This document shows, one piece after another, positions 22,289 to 35,468 of a stretch of DNA of 64,000 nucleotides (position 1 is the stretch's first letter; the number at the start of each line of letters is the position of its first letter). Source of the DNA: Apricaphanius iberus (Eukaryota; Chordata; Actinopteri; Cyprinodontiformes; Aphaniidae). The notes beneath the pieces are model-generated. The model ran no database searches, was not told the origin of the DNA, and saw nothing but the letters and a program-made list of their open reading frames with translations. The position numbers and the translations under genes were made by a program. Location: positions 620,001 to 684,000 of the forward strand of contig JAPXFQ010001704.1 of assembly GCA_028564705.1 (NCBI GenBank). Reading direction: 5' to 3'.

Positions 22289-25200
22289 GCCTAAGGGACT
22301 CTATGAATGATATGGTTGTCATTACCTGCTGGTGGATTTGTGTCCAATCTGGTATGTGAGCCAGGTTCAGGAAATCAGTGGCGGCGATGAAAACAGCACA
22401 GAAACATTGCTTTCAATGAAACCGGTAATCTTTGCCCTCAAGGCCTCAACAACAGCCAACAAGCATGGCTGAGGTTATAAGACCAAGTTGTTCAATAATC
22501 GCAAAATAAGTACTTGGATACACAGCCAGTTCATGCATTGAACTGTTCTTCGGAATAACATTGAACCCAAAATTACTCCCAGTGGTAGCCAAATACATTT
22601 CCTGTGCCAAACTGCACTGCTTTGAGTGAACATTCCTTGGAGTGCTTTGCATATCTGTTTACATCTGTCATTTTTGCTATTCATTCATCCCAAACTTATT
22701 CCATTTTTATTTAGAAGTCCTGTTTCGTGCTGCCTCTGTTATCTCACATATATTTCTGTCCTCAGAAGAAGCTATTGGAAGGTGTGCTTCCACCTTAAAT
22801 ACTGAGGAAAAAGCTGGAATTGCAGTTAAATAAACAGATTAAAAAACATATGGATGTTTATGAAATCATTTTTGTAAGATCTGCGCCCAAATGGTCATTC
22901 TTAGACAAGAATTGATATAACAAAATGTATTTTTTATTAGGATAGTGAGTGGAACGTTATCTGCTTCTGGTCAACTGGTCACAAGAAAGACTCTACAAAG
23001 AAGACAGGCTGGTGGTTAACTGGCAGTCACACCAGGAAGTTGGAAATAAACAGGAAGTAATTATTTACCATGAAAGGGAATCTCTGCTTAGTGAATTCTG
23101 TGGTTTCCACCTTGTGGTGAAACTGATGATCTAGTAAAAAAGAAAGACATAGGGATGTACGCTTAAAGGGTAGAGCCTTTTTCACTGGACTTAAGAAGAG
23201 TGGTGATCAGTGCAGCTGACTCACATGTATGGCCACTCCACTGTTATGGCTGCTCCGGTAAAGAGGTAAAGGAATTCCGACATACAGTAACAGGAGACAC
23301 GTCTGACCATGGCAGCACATTTGCTCTGGTGGTAAATTATCCGTTGCATTCAAATCTCATTCTTTATTCATTAGATATTACTGAACCGAAACATGAGATC
23401 CCCATGAAAGAACAATTTATTCCATATTTAGCGATACCAAGCATCATTGATGAAAATTACTATTCTAAATGACAAATGACGATCTGCCTGTAATGAAATT
23501 ATAGGGTGAAAAGCTAAAGAGTTACTTTAGGAGAAACGAATAAGGTGTTTTTTCTGGCAATACCCATTTTTATCATGTGACATTATAGGCGAACTCTAAT
23601 TGGACTGTTGATGAGGACACCACAATAGAACCTTCCTCGAGAATGGATTTCTCGGGTCTATCATGTAAAGATAGGCCTTCCATTTCACAAAAATTTTAAT
23701 TGAAATCCTGTGGAAAAAAAAGAACAAAAATAGGTTTTGCCCGAGCACTCAACCAATCACAGAGATAGAGGCACCCATTGACTTGAGTAATTATTTTAGA
23801 CTTTAATTCTTGCATCCAGGGAGTGATTGTGCTTGTTCTTGACTGGGAAGCCACTGTTAAAGACGTCATGTTTAGAAGATTGTGAGGCAGGAGGTAGTGC
23901 CTGGTGGAATTATTTATAATGAAAGTTAATTTGTGTTTTTATTTAAGCTGATTTGATTGAAAGGCTTCCACCAAGCTGGGGCCAGAGAATATTAAGGAAT
24001 CTGCTTACCAACGCTGCATTTTCTTCACTGACAGAGACTTAGAAAGATAGATGACGGTGATCTATGCCTGGATATGTAATTTAATCATAGTCCTTCTCTA
24101 GCGGTAGAAGTTCAGTGTAACCATGATGAGGATATAAAATATATGTAGGTTGTTGGATGGGTTTTAGGAGGTGGTTGCGCTGACAGAAAAAAGCAAAACA
24201 CAAGGAGGTTTCTTTGCTTGGAAATTGTTGAATTGTTGCAATAAAACACTAATCCAGGAGTGACTTTAGCTAACCAACAGGTAAGTTATTGTGACTTTGC
24301 CTGACTGTTTAGTATACTTCAATATAATACAAAACATTGTTAATAACAATACTCTTTGTTTTTGCTATTTTTGTCACTTAGGTTTTAAAATTTGATTTGT
24401 TTTTGTTTCCGACAAACTTTCAGTTATGGTAAAATGAAATGTATTTGAATAAAGTGCTGAATTTAATTTAGTTTTTGTTTTTTTTTACTTTAGTGAAATT
24501 GTTAAATTACGGAGTAGCTTAACAACCACCAGGGCTGCACTTAAAACATATTTTCTCTATTTTGTTTGTCAACTATAAATAATTATTATTATCGATCAAT
24601 ACTGCTTTTCTCTTTATCAAAATGTATTTTTCCAGCCCAAATTTGGATAAAAGTATAATCATGATTTTTACACTCTATACTCGTGTTTTCCTTAAAATGT
24701 CTACTACTTTCCAGCAGCACCACCATGCCACAACCTTCTTAATTTTCTCATGGTGTGATGGGGGCTCAGGAAGGAGGGTTTGTACCATATATGTGGGTTC
24801 AAACCTCTACTCCACATATAAAATATAGTTCATAAAATAAATGAGAAAGCATTTCATTATGATAGAACTATTTTATTGTTGATTTATTTTAATAAGCTCA
24901 TGCAAAGCAGAGTTTGTTCAGTTTTGGTGCATTTGCCAAATTCACTTAGAATAATATACCTATCTATCTCTTTGAATGCCTTGCTTAAGGTTTTTCGCCA
25001 TAAGCGTATTCACAAGTCTGAGTCAGTGTGCCTACTGTATATTCACAATGTGTTACTCCATTTCTGAAGGGGCCAATTAAGCCTTCATGTGTCTCAGCAT
25101 GTCTATCTTCCACTGCTCTCTATGGTGTTCGTATTTGGTGGTTATTGTTCTTTTCTTTTCTGCTCTCCTCAATCTTTTACGTATGGTATTTTGGAGAAAA

Positions 25201-26000
25201 AAAAAAAAGTGTCCAGTTGCTTATCTGTTTCTGACTGAAGGTGGGAATTTGTCTTTCTCTACCACATCCAGCCTGTCAGGGGTTTGTTGTCTAAACTGGG
25301 CAGCTTGCCTAAGAAAGACAAAACACAATAACTCTCTCAGAGGAAGAACCCTTCTGTGCCAGAGGCACTTGGACGGTCAGCTTGTCCTACATATTGTAGA
25401 AAGACTGAAAAATTTGTAGTGGTGACACTTTAGGGAACATTGTTACATATTATATTTTACTCAGGATGACTTAATAGGTCTTATTTTAGTTGACATTTTC
25501 TGCAACATATTTGTGTAGCAGCTGAATTATGGCTCCTAAACTGTTGAACTTTAAATAGACAACTACAACTCTATTGCTGACCGCTGTGTATATTTGTGCA
25601 TTCCCTAACTACATTGAAGCTACACACTTTGAGTCAGTCCAATATCGAAAGCCATTATGTGAATATATTGATCATGGTAATAAGGCTAAAAAGCAGCCTA
25701 GGTATGCAGATGCTAAGGTCAATCAGTGGCACAGTTGACAGTTAAGTGTCAAGGACAGGACAAATGGAGATTGATTGAGTGTGTCAGTTTCCGTGTGTGT
25801 TTGTGTGTTGAGAAACAAAGACTCCACATCTAGAAAACGTGTTATAGGTAAAAGTTTTTTTTTAATGACTATTACCAGCTATACCAAAACAAACAAATAA
25901 ATAAATAAATAACCTTTCCAGAGGCTTTTTTGTTTTGAGAGAAATGTCAGTAGATTAACTGTGTTGCTTGATGGGTAATGAATGCTATCACCTTGTGGTG
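22289..26000. other. unassigned sequence, first part of a gene-poor stretch
   Basis: No gene, RNA or element end is recognised. Frames such as 23200-23472 plus (90 codons) and 25087-25419 plus (110 codons) have no recognisable domain, and the latter crosses a poly-A run. Confidence 0.4.
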
Positions 26001-29000
26001 TCCCTGCTGGGAGCGGGGGAGTGGAAGAATCATCTCCATACAGACAAAATGTAAAGCAGCAGCCAGAAAAATTCAGAACTGGGAATAGTGAACAGACGGG
26101 AGAGTGCTTCCATGGCGGTCGGGCGTTGTTTGTACATGTGTATCGGGTGTGAATGTCAGAGGAAAAAAGTGTTCATCCCCCTTGACACAGATAAATCACA
26201 TTGATCTGACACACTATAGAATGAGCCATGAGGTATGATTGGAGTAACACCATACATCTGCTGTTGCTTTCTGCTGGGGACCATTACGCTCCTGGAGCTG
26301 CAGATCTGTAATTAGGAGTAACGAAACTTACTTCAAGTTTGATAGTAAAAACAGCTTATTTATATACCAGCAGTAAGCATTTATATGCAAGCAGTTGAAA
26401 GCAAATCATTTTTTTCTTGGGAAATATTAACACTTTAGTGTGTTATTTTAATTTTTATGGTAAACATAATTCTTAAGATGCCTAAAACAGTCAATTTAAT
26501 AATAAATTACACTCAGTTCATTTGGTTTCACAAGAGCTTAGAACATTCTTTATGTCATTTTAAATCTAACATGACTTCGCAAGAAAGTTTGGATTTTAAT
26601 GACTAATATAGCGAGTAAGGCTCTTGTTTTAATTTGCTCCACTGCATGGCTAAAAGGGAGAGACGCTGAGTAGAAGAGGGGGGAGCAGTGGGTTGGTAGA
26701 TTCCTGCTGACTTGCAACATGAACAATGGAAGGCTCACTGCTGAGAACAACTCATCACTTTACAAAAACACACACTGGGCTGTGTTCACACCTGCAGCTT
26801 GGCTTTACTGGGTCAGACTAAAATGCCACTTTTAGTTTATTTGGTCTTTGCACTGACTTATGACAAACGGAGTGCTGCAAACACAAGATGGACAGACAAG
26901 TAACACATTGAACACTAATATTACATCAGCAGTACTTAAAGCCAAACAAAATAGACACTATAAAAGGTAAAAAAAATACATTTCTAAATAGTGTAAATTT
27001 ACTAAAAAAACATTACCTCTGACTATAGTTTTCTTATCTTATGCGTTTGTATTTTATGACCCATGTATATTATATTGGTCAAAAAGTGAGGAAATTAGGT
27101 ATATTTTGTTGAAAATAAGATCATGTTGCTTTTGAAACACTCCCAGACTAAATTGTACATATATACTGGAATCAGTAGGGAGGAATTTACAGCATTTTGC
27201 TGTGTCTACTTGTTATTTATGTGTTTTTATTCCATATTAAAGGACTACCTTATAATTTAGGAAATACATTTCCACAATTTGTGATTGCCCTGAAATGGTC
27301 AAAAAATATTAGACAAAATAATGAAAAAGTAGGCCAAGTGCAGGGATTTTGCATATCCAGGTGAATAAAGAATTTGATTATTTTTTAATCAAATTGCATA
27401 TTATTATTTGGGTCATTTTGTATTTGCAGTTGCATTAATTCTGTTACAGCGGAGCACATGTAAGTACCCTTGCGCCATGCTGCAGGATGTTTCGATATGT
27501 TCCAAAAAAATCTGTGGCAAGGTGTCTTACTTGATGATCAAACTGTGTATTACGGTGTCGAAAAGGCAATGTCAGAGTGTAAATTAGCAACAGGTAATAT
27601 CTGCAAGGCCATTAACACAACAACCAGATACCCAATAGCTGTACAGCTCATTCAATACACCAAATAGTACATTTTTGGTATGCAGAGGGTGATGAAGGGT
27701 AGGTGAACTGTAACAGCCTACCATAGATTAGATTCAAGCAGTCTTTTGTGATGCAGTTTCACACACACTGAGGTTGTGGTCATGACTGAGACTCAGTATA
27801 TTGTGCAGAATAACATTTGTGTACTTTCAGTCATCCCTGCTACTGAAGAACCTACTTATGTCTCAATGCACTTAGGAATAACCTGTTCAAGGGATATGTG
27901 GTGTGAACTAGCACGTATTAAATGATACACCTCAACATAGAATTCCAAGCGTGCCAGACCCGCTGTCATCACTACATCACATCTGTGACTCACAAAATGT
28001 TCAGATCTTTCAATAAGTTGATGCTAACAGGGCTACCACCACCTCACTTGGTGGCTTAGACAAGTGACACTGCCAGGTTAACTTCAGCTTTCCTTGAACA
28101 CTACTGATTAGTCCTGGCCTCCATCTAGTTTTGTCTAATACTATATCAAGGCTTGTAGATGGTGTTACATGCCATTTACAATTCCCTATGAATGGGGGCT
28201 TAAACACCTTCAATCCTGTCAGTATCATCTCTAAAGCAGCACCAACTTTCTGAACACACCTCAAATATGGGCTCTAGAAACGTAAAGAAAGTTCCCGATC
28301 TAACTTAAGACACTGCTGCCATGTTTAGTAACACCTAGTGAATGGAAGAATTACTGTTAAGTAAATCAAAAAGCAACAGAAATAAGTCTGAAAGCTACCA
28401 TTTGTTTTAAATCTGATAAATAATTGAAAGACCTCTTATGCTAGTTATGTATCACCAACAGGAACATTGCAATAAGGTTTTTTAGGTTAAGTATGCATAG
28501 TTTGCCTTGCTAATGACAATTCTGTGCACTCAAAGCTGAATTTGAATTGAGAACATGTAGAAAGAGGAGCCGATGGGATGCAGGGAATCTGAGGGAAAGT
28601 CTGACAGTGTGTGGTACCCTGAGGGACTCCCAGCTATCTTTTATTCATACTAATTAGCTTTCTAACTAAATTAACTTTCTACCCTATAATTTGCAGAGAA
28701 AGACATTTCTAATGCATACCCACTTTGATTCTTTAAATGCACACATACACAACTGAAAGAGTTCTAATTGATGCATATATATGTGAAAACAGCCAGAGCT
28801 CTAATTGTGTATAACGCCAGTCCATTAGTGTGGTTCCACTCCCAGATTGCCTTGATTTACAAATACAATTATGTACAGCCCAAATGTAGTTTTTATGTAC
28901 CTTCATGTAATGTGCGACTCCTTAGTTACCCCTTCTATTCATATAGTAGAGTTGTATTTTATTTGAAAGGTAATAAGGTAGTGTAAGGTCAGTTCCTAGG

Positions 29001-30002
29001 AAAACACATGATTTCTATTACATGTATAGCCAAAATCAGTGAAGATTGTAATACAATGCAATCCTGTTCAATAAAACAGTCCCTAATTAAAATCTAGTTA
29101 TAACCCAATTCTATTTGTTCTACCAGTTAACTATCTTGGCAGTGTGGCTTTATTATTAAGTAATGACAATTCTTGGGAGTGATTCACACCAAGTGTGGAA
29201 TGGACGGCATTGGTAAAGATAAAAAACATTGAGTCCGATCAGAGCATTCTCACCAACTGTGGTGGAGTGAGGATCTGGATGCGGAGCTTTGGAAAATGTT
29301 CACATGAAGTCTACTTTTTCCGTTAAGTTAAAGAAATTACATGAGCGTGACAGGAAGTGAGACATTAGCCAGCATGGTGCATCGTGTATATTTCAAAATA
29401 AAACCTGTATTGCATTTTTGTTCTTGCCTTTTCTTTTATCATTAATGACAGGGAGATCAGTTCAGAGTATATGATAGTTCATATTTTATGACTATATCTT
29501 TAAATGTATTAATGTGTTCCAAACTATTGCTAAACATGAATTGGGTTCGCTCAGAGACAGTTCGCACACAAACTACAGTCTATGTGAATGGCAGCCCGTA
29601 TGGAAGCTGTATGGTAACCGGGTTGCATCCATTCTGCACTTTCTGTGAATCAGGTGTCATAAAGTTGTCTACCCGAAGAAACCAACAATGTGTTTGTAAA
29701 AGATTCTATCCACTATGGTAAGAGTTCAGAGAGAGAAGTGATAGCAACTTATTACCAAAGTGTTGACCGCTGTAGTGTGATAAAGTTAACTATGAAGGTA
29801 GTTAAAATAGAGGAACTATGAGGTCCTCACAATTTTATTGTGATGCCAATTAAGAAATTCAAATGTAAAAAAAAAATTTTTTAAGATAAATCATAAGAAA
29901 ATAATATACAACTAAATGAAATTCTAGATAGGACCTAATCATTATTTTTTTTCGAAATCCTTAAATATAAAAAAGAATAAACCAGGCTCTTATTCATCCA
30001 CA
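26001..30002. other. unassigned sequence, second part of a gene-poor stretch
   Basis: Nothing diagnostic. An (AATA)n run precedes it near 25895. Frames at 27470-27667 plus and 28010-28264 minus are unrecognised. An AATAAA with flanking low-complexity sequence near 29400 could be a retroelement tail, but this is unsupported. Confidence 0.4.
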
Positions 30003-30500
30003 TGGTATGTGTCTGAGAAGCCATGGCTCAGCCGTCTTCATCCAGGTTTATTACATTTAGCATGGAGAGTCCACAGAGAGCTCTGACACTCCATTGGCCG
30101 TCCAGAGAGCTCTCTCTGCTGGAGCTTGCATGGAGAGATCCCAGAGAGCTCTCCGGGCTCTTAGCTCTCTAGCTTCAGTACAGATACATGAGTATTGATA
30201 GTGATCAACCACACCCTATCGGATCAACTTCTGCGCAGTTCATTAATAAGCTCTGAGAGAACAAACACCACTATTGCTATGCAGAATTTTGAAAGAAGAA
30301 AGAACACTTTGTTGTATGTGTCAGAAGACAATCACAGGAACTGTCACTAGACAACACGGGATGTATCATAGGATAACACAGGATGTGTTTACAAGACAAC
30401 TTGCTGTATATTATCAAATCAGCATAACTAAGCAATGTTTTATCTAAGCACTGTAAGTTATGAATAAAAACATATAAATGCAATAAAATTTTCCTCAACA
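30003..30500 (-). mobile_element. candidate solo LTR (copy 2 of an LTR family)
   Basis: On the minus strand the block begins TGTTGAGGAAAATTTT (30500) and passes ACACATCCTGTGTTATCC. It continues to ACTCATGTATCTGTACTGAA, an AATAAA near 30050 and an end near CTTCTCAGACACATACCA. Order and sequence parallel 7299-7860. A run of CAGAGAGCTCT-type repeats (30060-30165) near the presumed transcript start is particular to this copy. No flanking coding sequence or second LTR is present, so it would be a solo LTR. Its limits come from comparison with copy 1. Confidence 0.55.
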
Positions 30501-30717
30501 TTACCTCATTTTGATCATCATTTGATCACAAAAATAATTAATTTTTTATTTGAATCAAAAGGTTAGTTTCAGGGCTCTTGTGGCGACCACCTTTCCCAAG
30601 TATTACCTATTCTTCCTGGTCTCGCTAATGCTCACAGCTTATTCCTTATTAACTTACTGGTCTCGCTCTAAGGATAAATAGACAAAAAGTAAACCATTAA
30701 ACAATATAAAATCTGTC
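30501..30717. other. spacer between two LTR-like elements
   Basis: AT-rich sequence with no recognisable feature. Confidence 0.4.
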
Positions 30718-30937
30718 TGTCACATCCCTTTCAAGGCTCTGTCTTATTATTAGTTCAGCGACTGCACCTGTGCGATCAGACTCACCTGTGCTCCTTCCAC
30801 TATTATCTAGCGAGTGCCATAGTCCTCACCGGATCATTGACGTCTTTAGTTCCTTTGTTGTCCATTAAAGTCCTACTGCACCTTTATTCCTCGTCTGCAC
30901 CTGGGTCTGTTCTTCACTGAGACAGCAACTCCTGACA
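30718..30937 (+). mobile_element. short Gypsy-like solo LTR
   Basis: It starts TGTCACATCCC and ends CAACTCCTGACA, giving the TGTCA/TGACA terminal inversion expected of an LTR. Internally TCACCTGTGCTCC, GGATCATTGACG and CTCGTCTGCACCTGGGTCTG are phrases I associate with fish Gypsy LTRs. At 220 bp it is short and probably internally deleted. The flanks CTGTC and GCGTC match at three of five bases, so a target duplication is not proven. Confidence 0.55.
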
Positions 30938-32156
30938 GCGTCTAACTGTATAGAAAATTTTATCAAACTCTCACAGCCTAAGACAACTGGTCAAATTAAC
31001 AGCCTGTTCTTCCAAGTATTTTGTTCACAACAAAAGTAAAAAGTTAAACAAAGTAAGGTTTGTTTAACTATGTTGTCCAGCGCTCGCATTAACTGAATAT
31101 TTCCGGTATTTCATCTTTTTATTAACCAGTGATCAAAACATCTGAAAGCTGTCAATAATTTTGACAGACTAGTATTCACATCTCTGACCACTTGCTGCAA
31201 ATGTTCAAACATTTCCAACTTAACGCATGGAGCACAGGTAACTAAATCAACAAAAAAAATATATTCCTACGAGAGCCTCTGAGCATCATCTCAGACCTGG
31301 ACACAGTACCCAATGTTTTTTTTTTTTTCTTCAAGCTGAAATGCACTGAAGAGTTACGGAGGCATGGCGCACATCTGTGACTGCAATGCAAACAGAGGGG
31401 TGGTGACATTTTGCGGCAGCCTAACTATTGATGCAAAAAGGAGCCATACAGGAGGGAGCTATCAGAAAAGCCTCTTTCAGAGAGTCTTGCTAACCACTTC
31501 AATTGGAGAAATGTTCCCTGATTTCAAAACAATTGTTGAGAAGGCCCTTCATCCTACATTATACATATGTGGAGGACAGGTGAGTGTTAGTGTTTGAAGT
31601 ATGCTGTTTATCTATAAATTCATAGTAACACTGTATCTAATATTCAGTAACGGTGTTGTAAAGACGGAAACAGCAAATAGTAATGAGATTACCTTACTAC
31701 TTATAGAACAATGGCGCTATATAATGGCATTCTTTTAAATGGTCTTATTTACAACACTGCTGCCCAACAATAAAGTCTTTCTTTAGTCATTCTTAAGAAG
31801 AAAGGCAGGGTCTCTGATGAACAGAAGAAGCTGTGATGGTCTGATCCAAGGAAAATGTTGCGCCAGCAGTAGGAGAAAACAAGAGAAAGGTTGTTGTGGT
31901 GGATGGGAAAAGGGGAACCTTTGCAGCTTTTGCCAGTTGAATAAACAAAAGAGGGAACAGTGGCCATGGTCACTTGATAAGAGGGAGCAAGTGTGGGACT
32001 GCGCTTTGTTTCTCTGAACGGTGGTGGCAGTGAAAGGAGAAGGCAGCGGCGCCTACAATAGCTACAGGGACTGGTACACACTGGCAGCTTGTGTGGGGCC
32101 ATCTTCTCTCTTAAGGCGGTGCTGCCTGGTCGCTTTAGCAAGACACTACGAGATGG
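30938..32156. other. unassigned sequence with a weak exon candidate
   Basis: The plus frame at 31364-31597 runs into CAGGTGAGTG, a good splice-donor match, at about 31579. The preceding TTTTTTTTTTTTCTTCAAG could be an acceptor, but a TGA in that frame just after it argues against it. The protein resembles nothing I know. The purine-rich plus strand at 31800-32100 has long overlapping frames on both strands without domains. Confidence 0.3.
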
Positions 32157-33412
32157 TGGGATTGATTTATAAACAGTCTGCACTTGTTAAATTCGGTGCA
32201 AACTGCACAGCATCGCAAAAACAGGGTGTAGCTAATTTACTAACATGGGGCAGAAAGCATTGTTAAACTCAGAGCAAGACACACACACAATCCATTTAGC
32301 GCTTTTCCCCATGCTGAATATGCATTATAGGCGTTCCTGTCAGAAAACACAAAATATTGGGAGGAGAACAGGCAAATAAGTAGGCATTCTAGGTGCAGTG
32401 CGATTTACTAAACATTAAAATGTTTGCGCCGTCTATTTTAGCGTCTATTTTTAACACTTCTGAAAGGCATGTCTAAACTTTCGCAACCACATTCAACATA
32501 AGTTTATTACTGACGAATGAAAAATCTCAGTCACACACATTCTAACATAATAATAAATAATACTGTAATGGCCATAAACCTGACAGTTATGTAAATTTGT
32601 ACCTGTTTTTTTTTCCCAAAGACGCATCATAACTCACTGCAAACTCAGCGTCTGCATCTGGTGAAGGTGCTCTAAGTACAACATGAGTTATGATCCTTAA
32701 GGATCCTCATTACTTTCACTCTGGAGTTGTTATAATCTTCTTGGGTTCCAAATAATAAAATCTAGCAATCATGCACAATACCACAATGCTAACTGGCTAT
32801 ATGTAGGACATTTTAAAAGCAAAATTCATATATTTCAGATTACATATTTTCTAGTTTTTTTTATTTTTTCAAGTTTTTAATTTTTTTCCACTGGGACTTG
32901 AAATTTAATAGAGACCATGATAAGGTGTGGTACATTTCAAAAACCTTAGTAGAATATGGACATCTTAGCGACCTTGTTCTGGACTTGTTGCAGCTGTGAT
33001 AAGTCTGACTCTGGATTACGATCTCAGCAAGGAGCAGAGAGCAGTGAATGTACACCACACAAATTAAGTTTATTACTGACAAACGAGAAACATAATTGAC
33101 AACATTCTACCCTAATAGTAATTAACTCTGTAACAGCCACAGAATTGATATGTATGTTGTTTTTCCTCCTTTGTTTTTGCCAAAGACCCATTGTGAATCC
33201 ATGCACATATTCCCCATCTCTCTAGCCATGGCACAGCTCAAAGCAGCAGCCGCAAAATCCTCATTTGAATACTGCTCCTTGCCCGTTTTATGAATTGCTC
33301 ACACAATCGTAATAGATCACCTGCAAATGAATGACAACCCAAAGGCACAAAAAATTGTTTTGCCATGCACACAATATTGCAGTTATTATTAGAAATCGTG
33401 ATAAATCATGCC
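32157..33412 (+). mobile_element. R1 repeat element, copy B (inverted-terminus DNA element)
   Basis: The left end GATTGATTTATAAACAG and right end GTGATAAATCATGCC are degraded forms of the GCCTGATTTATCAA inverted ends of the copy at 51640-54188. Shared interior blocks, in the same order, include TTAAAAGCAAAATTCATATA (about 32811-32830), CTTGTTCTGGAC with TGCAGCTG, GTCTGACTCTGGATTA, and AGTTTATTACTGACAAACGA (about 33067-33086). A second partial copy of the last block occurs at 32500-32645, so this copy is rearranged. No transposase is seen. Its ends resemble PIF/Harbinger-type fish MITEs, but class is not settled. Confidence 0.6.
32500..32645 (+). repeat. extra partial copy of the R1 right-hand region
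   Basis: AAGTTTATTACTGACGAATG, then TAATGGCCATAAACCTGACA and CCCAAAGACGCATCATAA, parallel 33066-33200 and 53877-54010. It lies inside copy B in the same orientation. Confidence 0.65.
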
Positions 33413-33948
33413 TTGCAACTCTTTTTGTTGAATTCAATGATTCAAAGATTCTTTTTCGAGGATTATAGAGAAGCCAGGGTCAAGACTTAGTTTTCAACCA
33501 GAATAAAGTTACTGATTACCTAGACAGTGGATTGAGTGTTTACTTTGGACTTTCAGGGAGTAGGTGTGCAGGTTCTGTCCAATGCATCCTGTAGAAGCTA
33601 AGAACCAAAAAAGGGAGGACTGGGAAATTAGTCCCAGTGGCGTCAACCATATATTATCACACTGTGACGCTCTTCCTCCTACTAAAAACAATAAAAGGTT
33701 AATGCAGCACATTCTGGTATTAATAGTTTTTGTAGCTACTTAGAATTAAAGCAATAAATCTAAAGTAGTAGTCATCTGATTTATGAGGAAAAAAAACATC
33801 ATAAAATTAATTAGCAAAGTAAAACGTTTTAGTATTCTATTTGTATTAAAAGTCAGACCACAGATCTGAGAAATGTTATAAATGTTTTCTTTTGAAAACC
33901 TGGCTAACAGGTGGGATTTGCTATCTTGCTTTGCTCGTTGACAAGGCT
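33413..33948. other. unassigned sequence
   Basis: No recognisable feature. A 67-codon minus frame near 33509-33712 has no known family. Confidence 0.4.
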
Positions 33949-34090
33949 AAAGGCTGGCACACACTACAGGATAATCGGGCCTAATTTTGTCCTGATTTCC
34001 CCCTTTTCTGATCAAAGCAAGAAAAGGGTAGATTTTCTTGCATATGCAAATAACATTGTGTCTGATTGTAGTCAGGGGTGTGTTACGATC
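33949..34090 (+). repeat. probable MITE end
   Basis: AAAGGCTGGCACACACTACA, then GGATAATCGGGCC, resembles the start of a dispersed fish DNA element. I do not see its partner terminus. Confidence 0.3.
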
Positions 34091-34254
34091 CGCTCGGAAG
34101 CCTTTGAAAGGAGAGATTGTAAACAAAGAACATGTTCAATATTTACTACCGGAATTCCTGAAGTGTGTTGAATGCTCCCAGAGGAGCCGAGCACATACAG
34201 TAGGCAACATCACGTGAACTGGAACTAGAGCCAATCAGGACATTTCCGGAGAAA

Positions 34255-34460
34255 TCCACAAATGCACCATTTCCACTAGTGCCAGTACGGTACGGAACGG
34301 GACGTTTTGGCATGTTTCCATTACCTGCGTCTGTTCCGAACCGACCCCAGCCGACCCCTTTCTTCGGACTACCTCTGCCTTGGTTCCAAGCGTGCCAAAA
34401 GGACCCAAAACACCCACCTTTGGGCTGATTGGTCCAGTTACATGATATCCCTCTCACTCC
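34255..34460 (+). repeat. GC-rich MITE-like fragment
   Basis: The segment has TTTCCACTAGTGCC, then CAGTACGGTACGGAACGGG. The pattern (TTTCCACT followed by alternating GTACGG) resembles a hAT-type MITE start. The far end is not evident and the family is unconfirmed. Confidence 0.35.
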
Positions 34461-34687
34461 TACGCAGCAGCGGTAGCCGCTGTTTGGTCTGGAGTTGTTT
34501 GTTTGTCTCAGAGTAAGCTATAGTTTAAAGTTTCAAATAAGCAGAACACTGCAGTTAACTGCAAGCAGCCTAAAATTCTAAAGAAAGAAGTGTGAATCAC
34601 AAATCATATAACACTTTAACAACGTGGGGATCTTGTCTGTATATATACTATTGAATCCATGCATTTCACCAATATGTCGCATGTTGG

Positions 34688-34745
34688 CTGAGTGGTTAGT
34701 GTTGGTGGCTCCTGTTTGGTTCGTCCGGGTTTGTGTACCGCTACT
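34688..34745 (+). repeat. tRNA-like SINE head remnant
   Basis: TGGCTGAGTGGTTAGTG resembles a pol III A box, and GGTTCGTCC resembles a B box with one or two mismatches. Acceptor and anticodon arms cannot be completed, so this is not a tRNA gene. It resembles the head of the tRNA-like repeat at 58862-58953. Confidence 0.4.
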
Positions 34746-35086
34746 GGTGAAGTCTTTTTCACAATACATTTAGGCTCACAGATATTCTTCCTGGTTGCAG
34801 AAAATGCTTTTTCTAGATTTGTTTAAAAAATATTATTTATATTTTATTTTTAAATTGTTTTAGGTTTGTTTTAGGTTTTGTATTTCAATAAATGAAACCA
34901 AAAACACAGTTTTAACGGCAGAACAGTACTTTAAATTTGAGATTTTTCAATGACCTATTTCTTCCATTTATTTTGTGTCAAAATATGATTCCCCTAACAT
35001 TATTATTAAAGGAACAAAACCCTCTTATTTTACAGAATTTAAGGTTCAGAATAGAGGCTGAATATTTACAGAGATACTGGGTGGTT
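34746..35086. other. unassigned AT-rich sequence
   Basis: Nothing recognised apart from T-rich and A-rich stretches. Confidence 0.4.
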
Positions 35087-35200
35087 GGGCTGGGTGATAT
35101 GGCTTAAAAATTAAATATCTGATTTTTTTTTTTTAATACCAAATTTGATTTCCGATTTTAATCTAATTTTTCCTACCTGATTTTTCTCGGAAGAAGAAAT
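35087..35200 (+). repeat. MITE fragment, GGGCTGGGTGATATGG end
   Basis: GGGCTGGGTGATATGGCTTA followed by T-rich ATCTGATTT sequence matches the start of a dispersed fish repeat I remember with a GGGCGATAT-type end. The other terminus is absent. Confidence 0.4.
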
Positions 35201-35468
35201 TGAAGGGTTAAAAAATATTTTCAAAAACCTGCTTTTATTGCAATCATCCTGTCCTGGAGCTGACTTGAATTTAATGTCCAACTAAAAACAAGCTGCAAAG
35301 TATCCTTGTAAAACAAGATGGCTAGATTGACATCACTATGCTATGAAAGTCTAAGTAGTACATTGGTTAAAAAAAATCTCTGTTTTCCAAAAATTAAAAC
35401 TTCAACAACATAAGAGAGATGCTTTTTGCTGGAGCTTTTGTTGTGAATGCATTTTCCTGGAGCTTTTG

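Noticed and set aside
25087..25419. 110-codon plus-strand frame
   Set aside because: It crosses a poly-A run giving KKKK, and has no domain, no splice evidence and no neighbour context.
31749..32183. 144-codon minus-strand frame as a novel protein
   Set aside because: It overlaps plus-strand frames, has no recognisable domain, and sits in purine-biased DNA where long frames arise by chance.
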